A stretch of DNA of 64,000 nt from Avena insularis (Eukaryota; Streptophyta; Magnoliopsida; Poales; Poaceae). Every line of letters starts with the position of its first letter. Within the stretch, counting starts at the first letter, position 1. Shown in pieces: positions 1 through 10,924 of this stretch. The notes under the pieces are model-generated. The model had not been told where the DNA came from. It did no database searches and saw only the letters and a list, made by a program, of their open reading frames with translations. The DNA lies in assembly GCA_023614405.1 (NCBI GenBank), contig CM042688.1, forward strand, positions 446,266,028 through 446,330,027, in the 5' to 3' direction. Both the position numbers and the translations under genes were made by a program.

Positions 1-434
1 TGAACCATACACGGATAAGGTCGGTGAGTTGGATTTGCGATGACCTGTATAGGGCTTTATGTTTTGGGGTACAAATGTTGTGGAGTCTACATACACACCC
101 TATATATAGTAGGGCACAGGATGACCAAAGTGTGATTCGACTAGTCCATGCGTTGGAAACCCTAGCCCCACTTCAGTACAGCCGCCATGCTGGACCTAGC
201 AGTCCAGCACCGGCACTCCTCCTTGTGCGTGTGGATACCGACAGAGGTGTTGTACCTTCAACACTTCGAAGATCATGGGATTGGATCTGGGCATGGGACT
301 GCACTATATCAATGGATGTGCTTCATCAGTAATTTGCACACACACGTCTATTGGTAATCATTGTGGTCTTCTACCTCGGCTAATTCTTGGGAGTACCGTG
401 TAGGGAAGAGTTTTTATCTCTGTGTGGCCCAATA
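1..434 (+). repeat. Copia LTR, 3' part (5' LTR of a truncated element)
   Basis: This is the downstream part of a Copia long terminal repeat. It ends in GGCCCAATA and is followed one base later by a tRNA-Met-type primer-binding site, so it is a 5' LTR whose start lies outside the window. It aligns by eye with the LTR at 19461-20150 (opposite strand; shared GGTCGGTGAGTTG, the AGCAGTCC block and the CTTCATCAGTAAT block) and more weakly with the LTRs at 9614-10911 and 16200-17494. The reading frame at 24-332 is LTR sequence, not a gene. Confidence 0.8.
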
Positions 435-640
435 GTGGTATCAAAGAGATAGCTTCTGGTTTTAGGCTCGAGATCATGCATATGCGACTAATATTTTTAT
501 CCCGATGTAAATTGCATAAGTAAAGGGCTCGATTGAGAGATAACCGATGGGCATGGAGACCAAGATTTTTATCTCTATGTTCACTTCCAAAGAAGCTATG
601 TCTCTGTTGGAGAGGTGCAATGGCGCAATGCTCTCCGAAC
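435..640 (+). mobile_element. Copia internal leader with primer-binding site, truncated
   Basis: Directly after the LTR lies TGGTATCAAAGA (436-447), a slightly mutated form of the tRNA-Met primer-binding site TGGTATCAGAGC. The following leader resembles the start of the leader at 10912 (AGCTTCTGGTTTTAGG against AGCTTCTAGTTTTAGG). Similarity fades within about 200 bases, where unrelated repeat sequence begins; no gag or pol of this element is present. The right boundary is approximate. Confidence 0.65.
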
Positions 641-2870
641 GCCAGAAATGGCTCACCTTGGGGTGTGGTGGCTCGATGAACCCAACGCCACACAAGGCCT
701 CACCCCAAGATGCGAAGGCACACTACTCACTGATGCCACAACAGGATAACCCTATTCTCCCATGAGCTCACCACAAAGGCCTACTCACCAAACCCGTACA
801 AGCTTGGGGAAAACTCCACATTTCAATCGGAGGGCTCCCAAGAATCACCCAAAGGCATCGACCTTGAGGAATCTGCATGACTTAATTGGAGGCCCCAATA
901 GTATCACACCACTACCACACAACCATCTAGGGTCCCAATAACCCAAGAGTAACAAGCCCACAAGCTTAAACTCGCTGAATCTCCATGGAGAACTGAAACC
1001 TATGCACCAAATGCAAGAGGCAAGTCCTTCACTCTCAAATTCCACCAAAGATACAAAAGCTATTGAGGGAATAAGAGAGGAAGTACATAAGAGGAGAACA
1101 CAAAACTCTCCAAGATCTGGATCGCAAGGATTTTTTCAAAAAGAAGGGATTTGGTTTGGTGGGGTTGTAGATCTAGATCTCCTCTATCAAATACCTAAAT
1201 AAAATGGAAGAATCATAGGAGGGGGAAGGGGAGAGGAGAAGCTCTTCTAGGTCAAAAATGAAGGAGAGAGAGAAAAATAGACCAAAAGATCTAGTACCCA
1301 CAAAGGGGAAGAGGAGTCCCTTTTAAAGGGCTCCCAGACCTGACCGTTTGGGCCAAAAATTTCCTAGCCGGTAGTACGAGTGAGCCATCGGAAGTTTCGG
1401 TCAGCCTCCGCTCTGATGGATCAAAAGCATTTGAAATGACCCGGTTGTACAGGTTGGAAGTTCTACCTGACTCGGGCCAGAACTTCCACCTAGTACTATC
1501 GGTCCACTACCGGCCAAGTACCAATAAATAAACCACGACCAAACAAAGAGATGAATTCGGGGTGTCACGGACTGAGCGGATGTGAGTCCAAATATTCACC
1601 AGTACTACCGGTGGGAGAATATGCCCGAGCGGTTCTTCGGTTGCCTGGCCGGTACTTCCGACCGATCTGCTCCAACTGCTCTTCGGACAGGTACTACCGG
1701 TGTACTACCGGCCCAAGTACCGATAAATTGGTAGCCAGAAACAAAATAGATGTTGGGGGTGTTCCCATGCTCACTGTAACTAGCCGAGTACTTCATCCGG
1801 TACTAGTAGCACCAAATTAGCCTAGCGGTACTACCAGTGAGACAGCGAAACGTCCAGTCAGGAAAAACATCAGAACCAAAACTGCCATAACTTTTGCATT
1901 CAAACTCCAAATAAGATGAAACAAATTTTGTTGGAAAGATAACAACGTGTAGAATCCAAAAAAATACCATGAAAAAATATTGGGTATCACCAAGGGATAA
2001 AATACCATGAATAAATATGATAGATATTTCCGAAGGTGTGGAGCCGGAAAATCCGCAAGATCAAAAACACAATAAGATATTCAAGGGAAAACATTTTTGA
2101 TGAACTAGAGATTGTTATGAAGATATCCACAAGGTATATATCGTATCATGGACAAGATACAAACAACAACCAAGAAAGATGATGCTATGTATGCAAAGAT
2201 TTGAGCTCTCCTGAAGAAAACGAACGAGCTACTCACTCGAGAGCCCCTATTGATAGTACGATTATATATCCTAAACCCAGTCTCCCGACACTACAAGCGA
2301 CTGGTGAAATAGAAAAACTATCAATATCATACCTTTGCCTTGAGCATTTAACTTGAGCTCGATGTAGACGATCTTGTCTTCCTCAAGATGGAACATCTTT
2401 CTTGATTCCTCTTGCTCGCGCTTTTCTTGATAAAGACTTGTGAATTTCTCCCCCATACTCCATGGGGAAACCACTTCTTTCAACTTGTCTTCATCACACC
2501 ATGATCACTGAGGATGGAAAGCTTCAAGAATGTGATCTTATAGAGATGGTGCATCTTGAGCTTGCACTTCATTTCTTCTAACTCCCTTAAGATGATGTCT
2601 TGAAGTTAACCATGAGGAACTCCATCTTCTTATTCACAAGACACTTGATCTTCTTGTTCTTCATGTTTTTTTCTTGAAGATTCCAATGGTCGCAAAGCCC
2701 TTGGACATTGCTTCTTCTTCATTTCATCATTTTTCAACCTTCAAACCAACATATGGCCAAAGTGAAGCCAATGTACAAATCCTACAAGTGAAATTCAATT
2801 CAAACATTAGTCCATAGAGATTGTCATTAATTACCAAAACCACATGTGGGGGCACACATGAACTTTTAGT
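641..2870. mobile_element. unclassified repeat, possibly a minus-strand LTR
   Basis: No protein domain is visible on either strand; all open frames are under 100 codons. Read on the minus strand, the right end begins with a block (AGTTCATGTGTGCCCCCAC, then GTGGTTTTGGTAATTAATG) of a style I recall from starts of long grass Gypsy LTRs, which suggests an LTR inserted into the Copia remnant. I could not find a matching second copy or a target-site duplication, so the class and boundaries are inference. The middle (about 1360-1815) holds the ACTACCGG cluster annotated separately. Confidence 0.35.
1360..1815. repeat. cluster of short palindromic CCGGTAGTAC / GTACTACCGG words
   Basis: Over about 450 bases the words TAGTAC, GTACTACCGG, CCGGTACTT and CCGGTA recur many times in both orientations (for example near 1367, 1493, 1605, 1650, 1692, 1703, 1796 and 1828). 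They are irregularly spaced rather than arranged in a strict tandem array. Because GTAC and CCGG are self-complementary, the stretch can fold into many alternative short hairpins. Such clusters occur in subterminal or LTR regions of some grass elements; no function is claimed. Confidence 0.6.
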
Positions 2871-3022
2871 GCGATTGGAGGACTACACTGCATCCACCGA
2901 CGAGCTTCATCAGTAATCCACACCAATGTGTCTAGTGGTACTCCTCATGGTCTTATACCTCGGATAGATCTTGGGAGTATAGCATAGGGAAAAGGTTTTG
3001 TCTCTCTATGCGTGGCCTAGTA
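2871..3022 (+). repeat. Copia LTR 3'-end remnant
   Basis: This resembles the last ~150 bases of the Copia LTRs elsewhere in the window (GCTTCATCAGTAATCCACAC, then ATCTTGGGAGTATAGCATAG, ending near GTGGCCTAGTA). Unlike 1-434 it is not followed by a primer-binding site, so it is best read as the end of a 3' LTR. With 1-434 it may mark the two ends of one + strand Copia whose middle was replaced or deleted. Confidence 0.6.
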
Positions 3023-3755
3023 GATATGCTTTACTTTATGTTATCTATCTAATGGTTCAGTAAAGAGCTCTCTCGTCTATATCCTATTAGACAATTGTTA
3101 TAGCGTGTCTTTATAAATCTGTTTAGTTGTTTATCTTTTGTTGCAATTGCATCAACCTCTGGTCATCCCTTTAGTTGCATAAAGACTTGTTGAGTACCTT
3201 AGGGTCTCACATCCGGAATTTTTCAGACTCTCAGGCATATCCATATGGTGGCTACTTCATTGATTAGGATGATGAGGAAGGAGCCGAACCCCTCGAGTAG
3301 AGATTTCGGGGCTTGTGGTTCTGAGATCTGTGGATTGGGATTTCCTTTGTTCTAGGCGTCTTATTTCATATTTATATCTTGATCCGTACTTAGATTTATG
3401 CTATTATGCTTCCTCTTCATGATATTGATGTATGTAAACAAGTGTCCTATGTTATGATATAATATTATATGTATTTGGATCTTGCTGTAAAGGCATTGCA
3501 ATATATTTATAATTCTTATAAATGATTGTGTTTCTGATGTACTCTTCTATGGTTATATCTCGCACACGCCCACTTGCATATGGGAGCCGCATACCTATGG
3601 GATATGTTAGCTTACCGCGCCACTTCATCTCTGTGGTGGGACCATCCACCATCGGTATAAGGTGACACATGTCCCTAACATATTGACTGCGCTTTATAAG
3701 TTAGGAGGACTATACATAACTTGGGTGCCCGGAGTCCTTCTACAATATAATCCCT
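3023..3755. other. unclassified non-coding DNA
   Basis: AT-rich sequence with no convincing open frame, primer-binding site or terminal repeat. It lies between a Copia LTR end and a B3 gene fragment and may be old flanking DNA or a decayed LTR. Confidence 0.5.
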
Positions 3756-3769
3756 AAGGGTTGGGCGGT

Positions 3770-4250
3770 GGAAACTCCCTCCTCATCCACCAAGCCTGGG
3801 ACGCCCTACACCTCCTAATAAGATGGATCCTGCTTGACGCTGGGCAATTGAAAATGCAAGCCCTCCTTGTTGTTCTTGTTATCATCTCTCTCGTCGTGGA
3901 AGAGCTAGCGGCACATTGTGTATTCAAACACCTTGACATCGATCACCTTTACGCCATTGAACTTGAAGGTTAGGAAATGCCCTTGTTGCAGGTTGTGGGC
4001 GCCGGTGAAATCCTAGTATCCATGACACAAGAACATGTGGCCGTCCCCATCGAATTCCACTTTGATGGCCCAACTTGCCTCCTCCCACAACTTTAACCAT
4101 CGGGGTTCCTGCCCCTCTAGGGCCTCCGTGAAGGCCTTAGGGATCCACATGTACACTTCAAGCTCCTAGTGGATGGGAAAGAAGAATCCGAAGCTGTGGA
4201 GGATAGGTGGAGTGTTCTCCTATGCTAGCGCCTCCATCTATGTCAGGGGA
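3770..4250 (-). pseudogene. B3 DNA-binding domain protein fragment (REM-like), broken
   Basis: The minus strand encodes a recognisable plant B3 domain, the DNA-binding fold of REM/ARF/VRN1-type transcription regulators. In order one reads an IPKAFTEALEG-like first strand, WLKLWEEASWAIKVEF, GDGHMFLCHG, DFTGAHNLQQGHFLTFKFNG and VKVFEYTMCR, followed by an acidic tail (HDERDDNKNN). This matches the B3 layout of an aromatic-rich strand, a GW-x-x-F turn, a GD-type turn and a final VFD/VFE strand. The domain is interrupted by in-frame stops just before DFTG and just after TMCR, with more stops upstream, and no start codon or remaining exons are visible. It therefore looks like a decayed gene fragment, perhaps carried by a mobile element. 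The truncated LTR of the minus-strand Copia begins at about 4290, right beside it. B3 assignment is fairly sure; the subfamily is not. Confidence 0.75.
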
Positions 4251-4289
4251 TGGAATCGATCCCAACCTTAGCCACCCTAATGACCGCAC

Positions 4290-4969
4290 CCGCGAATTAT
4301 CATCATCCTGTAAATAGTTCAACTCTCTTCTCAATCCGTGATATGTGATTCATCCGACTAACTCTTAGTCGATCACCTCGGTTAACACTTAACCTAGTTG
4401 CACTTGGCTATGCTTCCGAATCATATCACATGATAGGGTCTAGAGAATATCTCTCCGGTTGGAGTGACAAAATCCTATCTTGGTTATCCACATCACGTAG
4501 CTTGATTCTTAGCTGACCTAAACTCTCCCTTTATAACTGCCCTGTTATGGAACAATGTTTGATAAAACCTAAGTCGATTGATCCATAACTTCGATTATGC
4601 GACAACCTCAGGTCTAAGGATTACATTGATTGAGACATAAAAAGGACAAATTGTTCATTGTATCTCAATATGAGTCAATCCGTCTCGCTAAACTCTTTTA
4701 GCCGAGTCCGTGTAAGTCGAAATAGCATCACCATGCCCATCACAAGTGGAACATAGTCATCCATCAACTTTCACATTAGTCTAAGTTGTGTGCCAGCACA
4801 ACCTCAACGACCAAGGACATCTAGTATGAGCAACATGATATATAATTCCACAACCTAATCACATATTCAATGATACATATCAGATGTTCATACTAGGAAA
4901 ACTTAATAACTCTTTGAATACATTGGGAGTTACATCATACATGATTCCCTCTAGGGCATATTCCAAATA
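4290..4969 (-). repeat. 3' LTR of the minus-strand Copia, truncated
   Basis: On the minus strand it begins near TATTTGGAATATGCCCTAGA, a decayed form of the TGTTGGGAATATGCCC start seen in related Copia LTRs. It follows the + strand Copia LTR for ~670 bases, through the ATCGACTTAGGTT and GTTAACCGAG blocks. Homology stops near 4290, about halfway along the expected ~1.3 kb, where unrelated DNA with the B3 fragment begins. Confidence 0.8.
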
Positions 4970-4984
4970 GTATCTCACTTGTAC

Positions 4985-6850
4985 TAGAGTCAATCAATAG
5001 GACATCACATGTATAGGCATCTAATGTCCATATCTCGCTTGTGCGCCTCATTCTTAGGTTGTGGTAGTGCTTTGTCAATGGATCCACAAAGTTGGCATCA
5101 GTGTGTAGCTTGCATAACTTGGTATCACCTTGATCGGCATACTAGCGAATCAAGTGGTAAAGCATGAGTATATGTTTGTTCTTCTGGTGTTTTTAGGTTC
5201 CTTGGATTATGCAATAACACCATTGTTTTCACAATACACATCTATAGGATTATACTAAACCACACCAATATCCATCAGGAAGTTTGTGATCCAAATGGAT
5301 TCCTTTTCCTCATCCGAGGATGCAATATACTCAATCCCTATCGTAGATGAAGACTCAATCTTTTGCTTGAAACATTTACAACTCACAGCCCCTCAGTGCA
5401 ATACAAACACGTATCCAAGTAGAAAATAATAATCATCTGAGTCAGTAAGATAACACGCATCCGTGTAACCCTTTAAACTGAGTTCATCATCTCCTCCGTA
5501 AACTAGGAACATATCCTTACTCCTTCTCAAGTATTTAAGGATGTTTTTACCACTGCCTAGTGGCTTTCGCCATGGTCATCCTGGTATCTGCACATTACAC
5601 TTAGTTCATAGGAAACATATGGCCTAGTAGAAATCATGGCATACATGATGGATCCAACTGCCGAAGCATATGGAATCGCACACATCCGAATTTTCTCATT
5701 AGTTGTCGAAAGACACTGAGTCGTGCTAAGTTTTACACCACGGGACATTAGTAATAACCCCTTCTTAGACAATTACATGTTTAACTATTTCAACACTTTG
5801 GCCAGATATGTACTCTAACTCAATCCAATGAGTCGCCTTGATCTATCTCAATAGATCCTAATTCCTAGTATGTAATTTGCCTCACCCAAGTCCTTCATTG
5901 AGAAACTCCTTTCCAACGACTCCTTGGTTTCTTGTAACATCTGGACATCGTTTCCAATCAATAATATGTGATCGAAATATAATACCAGAAAGTATAAACA
6001 AGAATCATATAAAAGTTCTTATATAAACAAGAATCATGATCACTCTTGATGAAGCCAAACAATTTGACTACCTCATCAAAATGAATGTTCCAACTTCGTG
6101 ATGCTCGCTTCAACCCATAATGGAGTTCTGAAGTTTGCATACCTTGTCAGCATTATCCGGATTGATAAAACCCTCGGGTTGTATCATGTACATGTCCTAG
6201 ATTAAATTTCCATTAAGGAAAGTCGTATTGACATCCATCTTCTATATAATATAGTCGAAATAGGCTGCTATAGCTAACATGATCCAAACTGACTTAAGCA
6301 TCACTACGGGGTGAGAAATTATCATTGTAACCAACTTGTTGAACCTGTTGGACCCCCTCGTGACAAGTCATGCTTTATCGACATAAATTTCCATCCATAT
6401 CAATTTTCTTCTTAAATTTCCCTTTGCACTTGACGGATCGTTCTAACATCGTCTAATTGATCAACCAGGTTCCAAACTTGATTTTCATCCATGGATTTCA
6501 ACTTGGATCTCATGGCTCCGAGCCATGACTTAGAATTATATCCCACCATCATGTCCGAATAAGTTATCTGCTCATCGTTGTCTAACAACAACACATCACG
6601 AACACTTCGCAATTGGGCCGATCTTCACGGTGCAGGTGCAGTTGCCGACTAAACTACCAAGATTGGCTCAACCTCCAGGGTTATTGTCGACTTGCAACTA
6701 GTCGGTTCCTCATGAATTTCTTCGAGTTGCACTGTTATCCCACTGACTCCCCGATTGAGAAACTCTTTATCAAGGAAGACACCGTTCCGAGAGACAAACA
6801 CTTTTCCCTATTATCAGTTGTAGAAGTATTAACCTAAGGTTTCCGTTGGA
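4985..6850 (-). pseudogene. Copia reverse transcriptase - RNase H remnant
   Basis: On the minus strand, reading right to left, there is the RT start (SWLGAMRSKLKSMDENQVWN, 6412-6612), then the YGLKRASRSWNIHFDEV block (about 6060-6130), the catalytic-loop region (about 5969-5980), the SAIPYASAVGSIMYAMI block (5557-5772) and the RNase H with YTDA and CENNGVIA-like remnants (about 5020-5550). The catalytic YVDD has become YFDH, so the polymerase would be inactive even without the many stops and frameshifts. The order matches the copy at 14614-16164, of which this is a diverged homologue. A short duplication around 6000-6040 (AAGAATCAT repeated) adds to the damage. Confidence 0.8.
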
Positions 6851-6854
6851 TACC
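6850..6854. repeat. target-site duplication of the solo LTR (left)
   Basis: ATACC directly before TGATGAG; the partner at 8297-8301 reads ATAAC (one mismatch). Confidence 0.6.
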
Positions 6855-7269
6855 TGATGAGTCCAAAATTGTTGCATATCTAACTATATAAATTATTCAT
6901 ATTTTTACTCATTACATGTTACATCTATCTATAACTATGCCTATTGTGTATGATTACTAGTTTTCATTCATTTCGACATGTGCTTTGCAAAATATTAGTT
7001 TTATTAGGATTTTATTACCTTTTTCTTGTCTTTGATTTGTGTGTACGTGCTATGGAGAATCATGGATAAAAGGAGCCAAGAGGATTCAATATGGAGGAGT
7101 TGCAGGCACCATACCTAGCCATCTGAGGGGAGGAAAATTTTGATTTTTACATCAAACAAATTATGATCCAAGGCAATGTTGTTGTATCCTTCATCCATAC
7201 GAATCCAACGAGCCAAAGAACACCTCAATTGGAGTGCGTATGGAGAAATGGCGGCCAAAATAGTACGGA

Positions 7270-7329
7270 GTACCGCTGGGATAATGACCACTGGTACGGG
7301 CAGAGCCCGCCCGTACCGTACAGCGGTAC
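7270..7329. repeat. nested inverted repeats inside the solo LTR
   Basis: Outer arms GTACCGCTG (7270-7278) and CAGCGGTAC (7321-7329) enclose inner arms GGTACGGGC (7293-7301) and GCCCGTACC (7309-7317). The inner arms are perfect 9-bp complements with a 7-base loop. The structure lies about 110 bases upstream of the TATA-like box, so it could be a regulatory hairpin or simply promoter-proximal palindromes. Confidence 0.7.
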
Positions 7330-7435
7330 CTCCCTCCGACGGCTTCATTTCATCAAATGGAACAAAATTTGTGAAGGACCAATGGGCATATTCGGCCCCT
7401 AGCTCCGTCGGTTCGCAGAACCAACCTCTAGATGC

Positions 7436-7450
7436 CTATTTAAAGAGGGG
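7436..7450 (+). promoter_or_regulatory. TATA-like box of the solo LTR
   Basis: CTATTTAAAGAGGGG sits mid-LTR in a stretch leading into GAACGAGGGGGAAG, a typical position for the LTR promoter. Inferred from sequence only. Confidence 0.45.
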
Positions 7451-8301
7451 AAAACCCTAGAACGAGGGGGAAGAATCAATCCACGCCTAAGGGGCGGAGC
7501 CCTGCTGCTCTACCTCCTCCATAGCCACCGCACACAAGATCCACATCTCCACACCATCAATCAAGAGGAGGAGAAGGAGGCGCGCCCGCATCTTCACCGC
7601 ATGCACTGTTCATCATCATCATCTCCAATGGCGTCTCCATCTCTTGTCTTAGATCTTGTAATTTCATGATTGAACATGGTTGTGACTTCATTAATATATT
7701 CATCTATGTTTTTTGTTCATACATGTGTGAGTGATTAATTAGGTTCTAGGTTGAGGTTTGATCTAGTCCGCTAAGTTAGAATGTGTTTGCGATCCAAGTA
7801 TTCCATTACATGAGTTACGAGATGAGTTTAGGTGATCCCTTGGTCCGGAAGTGTACGTTTGCCTTGCGAGTGACATGTGAGAATCATGCATACTACACAT
7901 AGTGTGATAACCCGATAATCAAGTGGGGAATGTTTTTTTGTTGAAGGAATCTCTTGTAGATAATGGATTCACACATATATTCGCCAATCTAGTACAACTG
8001 AGACCGAAGCCTAGAAACCCTCTCTCACTCCATACAATCCTACAACTACAACCCCTTTAGATTAGTTATTGTTCTAGTTTACTTTCAGTACTTTATTTAC
8101 CTCGTTACTAGATACTTTAAATCTCTCTTGTTTACTATTAATGTAGCAACTTATAGTGTAGACAATTTCCAAACATAGTTTTTGGTGAGAATGTGGGTGC
8201 ATTGACAAAGCAGTTGCAGGGTTGTGTGGTTTCCATCTTGCAAAGCTCCTTTGGGACCGATCTTTCTAATAAATAGTTGCCACTACTAGTACTGCAATAA
8301 C

Positions 8302-9613
8302 CCTGTTATCGTACTTAGCGTGAGCTTGTCTGACTGAAGTCGCTTGAGAAATTCTTCACAACCCCAAATCTTAAGAAAAAACAAACACAACTTCTTGCCA
8401 GTCCACATATCATGTGGTGTCTTCTCTACTGACTTTGATGGTTCTCTGTTTAGTGTGAATGCTGAAGTTTCTAGCCAATAACCCCAAAATGATAAAGGCA
8501 GATCTATGCGGCTCATCATGGATCATACCATGTCCAACAAGGTTGAATTTCTCCTTTTTGACAAAATGTCTCACTATGGCATTCATGGTGGAGTGAGTTG
8601 AGGAACTACTTCAAAACTCTTCAGATTGTCATCAAACTCGTGGATCATGTACTTACTTCCTCAGTCTGATCGAACAAAGTTTATTTTCTCACCGAGTTGA
8701 TTCTGTACCTCACTCTAGAATTCCTTGAACTTTTCAAAGATTTCTGACTTATGTTTCATCAAACAGATATATATATATATACCTATTCAGATCATCAGTG
8801 AAGGTAATGAAGTACCCATAACCACCTCTAGTTGCCGTGCTCATCGGGCCACATACATCCCTATGTACTAGTCCCAAGAAGTCGGACGCCCTATCACAAC
8901 TGTTTGCAAAAGCTGTCTTAGTCATTTTTCTGAGTAGGCAGGATTCGCATGTCTCGAATGACTCCAAGTAGAACAAAGTTAGGAGTCCATTATCATGGAG
9001 ATTCTTCATGCGTTCCAAGTTATATGACCAAGTCGACAATGCCAAATATGTCATATTTAGATCATTTGGTTTTAACCTTTTCACATTTATGTTATAAACC
9101 GACTCACCATCAAGATTCAAAATAAACAATCTATCCTAGACGGGCCCAAAGTTGTGAAACATAACATTCAATTATAAAGAACAACCATTATTTTAATATT
9201 CGACTCATAGACTTGTCTCATCAAATATGAGGAAGAAATAATGTTTTGAATAAGCACTGGAACATAATAATAATTATTTAGCTCCATTATGAATCCTGAA
9301 GGTAAATGAATTTGCATCGTGCTGACTTCCAACACATCGACTCTCACTTTTTTGCCGACTCGAATGTGAACCTCGCCTCTTGGCACGATCCTGGTTCTTA
9401 CGTGTCCATGCCGCGATTTGTAGATGTGAATTACTAATCCAATATTAAATACCCTTGAACTGTTAGTGCATCCGCAAGATAACTTTCTATAACAATGCAT
9501 ACAAGTGTACCTAAGTTGGAAGTGGCACCTCCACTATTGGCTTTGTCGCCCAAATACTTGTTGCAATTCCTCTTCCAGTGGCCATCCATCTTGAAGTTGA
9601 AGCAAGTGTATCC
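8302..9613 (-). pseudogene. Copia gag zinc knuckle - protease - integrase remnant
   Basis: Read on the minus strand from 9613, there is a CCHC zinc knuckle (tgCFNFKMDGHWKRNCNK-like, about 9567-9610), the protease region where the catalytic DTG has become NIG (VFNIGLVIHIY, near 9440), the pre-integrase and integrase blocks (CESCLLRKMTK and LGLVHRDVCGPMSTATRGGY, 8749-9129) and the MMSRIDLPLSFWGYW block (8286-8519). Several stops and frameshifts separate these. An (AT)n run at about 8766-8784 lies inside. The pieces align with 13020-14280 of the + strand Copia. The 9613 end is the insertion point of that element, and the rest of gag continues at 17500. Confidence 0.8.
9609..9613. repeat. target-site duplication of the + strand Copia (left)
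   Basis: TATCC directly before the LTR; the partner at 17495-17499 reads TATCG. Confidence 0.65.
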
Positions 9614-10911
9614 TTTTGGGAATATGCCCTAGAGGTAATCATGTATGATGTAATTCCCAATGTATTCATAAAGTAATAAAGTTGTCCTTGTATGAACATC
9701 AGATATATATCATTGAATGCATGATTCAGTTGTGGAACTATATATTCATGTTTGATTCATACTATATTGCCCTTGGTCATTAAGGTTGTGCTGGACACAC
9801 AACTTAGACAAATGTGCAAGTTGTCTGATGACACGGTTCCACTTGTGATGGGCATTGTGATACCATTCCAACTTACACGGACTCGCCTAAAGATTTTAGC
9901 GAGTCGGACTGACCTACAGGTGAGATGCAATGAGTATGTTGTCATTCGCAGTCTCAAGAAATGGAATCCTTCTACCTGGGGTAATCGCATGATCCGAGTT
10001 GTGGATCGCCAGCTTAGGTTCTATCAAACATTATTCCGTAATTGGGAAGTTATAAAGGTAGAGTTCAGACTGGTTGTGAAGCAAGCTGCGTGACGTGGAT
10101 TACCAAGATGTGATTTTCCCCTCCGTAATGGAGAGATATTCTCTTGGCCCTCTATTGTTATTTGATTCGGAACCATGGCCATGCGTGACTTGGTTAAGTG
10201 TTAACCAAGGAGTCACACTGAGTGTTAGTCTAGTGAATCATATATCATGGAATGACAAGAGAGAGTCGAGCTATTAAAGGGATGACAACTTCTCGCCTAT
10301 AGCTTGACAAGGTATATCGTGAGGCAAAGGGAATTGGACGAAAGTCACATTGAGAAATGTTGTCTTCTGACTTTACGGTGCTTGGGAGTTTGCACGTCTT
10401 GCTAGAGGATTCTACCAACTATCAACTCAGAGTGGTGACTCATGTCGTGTCCATGTATTTGTGAACCTATAGGGTCGTACACTTAGGGGAAAGGAGCCCA
10501 TATGGAGTTGGTCCATGTGGCGATTGGGGTACATCCTAAATAGGCCTCAAGCGTTGAGCCCAGCTAGGAGTGTATATAAGAGGAGTGACAAGGGATAGTC
10601 CCTGACCTAGCCGTCACTTTCTCCACTCCCATTTCGGGCTAGACAGGATCTAGCAGTCCTCTGCCTGGAGCTCCTCCCTGTACATGTGGATACCAGTAGA
10701 GGCATTGCACGTGTGGCGCTGGAGACAAGGAGGTTCGTGGGGATCTAGACATGCTAGACGTGGGATCGTTCGGCACGGCATTAACTGACGCACTTCATCA
10801 ATACTCTACACCTACGCGTCTAGTGGAAAATCTCGTATCCTATCACCTGGGCTAGATCTTGGGAGCACCGCATAGGGGAAAAGCATTTGTTTATCTCTAT
10901 GTGGCCCAATA
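9614..10911 (+). repeat. 5' LTR of the + strand Copia
   Basis: 1298 bp. It aligns along its length with 16200-17494, sharing for example AACATCAGATATATATC, GATCCGAGTTGTGGATCGCC and TCTAGCAGTCCTCTGCCT. Its expected TG start is TT and its expected CA end is TA, both single-base decay. A TATATAAGAGGAG box at about 10571 is the likely promoter. The small frames at 9752-10093 and 10095-10277 are LTR sequence. Confidence 0.9.
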
Positions 10912-10912
10912 G

Positions 10913-10924
10913 TGGTATCAGAGC
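10913..10924 (+). promoter_or_regulatory. primer-binding site (tRNA-Met type)
   Basis: TGGTATCAGAGC, a perfect match to the complement of the initiator tRNA-Met 3' end used by most plant Copia elements, lies one base after the LTR. Confidence 0.9.

Larger units (their letters stand above)
6855..8296 (+). mobile_element. solo LTR, probably Gypsy, 1442 bp
   Basis: A block starting TGATGAGTCCAAAATTG and ending AGTACTGCA interrupts the pol of the minus-strand Copia exactly between the sequences matching GTATCCGAGGGAAACC and CAGACAAGCTTACAGC of the + strand Copia. It is flanked by ATACC and ATAAC, a 5-bp duplication with one mismatch. It has TG...CA ends, no internal coding region, and a TATTTAAAGAGGGG box at about 7437 with AAACCCTAG downstream, as expected of an LTR promoter. 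It is best read as a solo LTR left by recombination between the two LTRs of a longer element. Family is unknown; orientation is set by the TATA-like box. Confidence 0.7.

Noticed and set aside
10913..10924. Primer-binding sites as tRNA gene pieces
   Set aside because: Only 12-18 bases match a tRNA 3' end, always next to an LTR; no cloverleaf can be formed around them.
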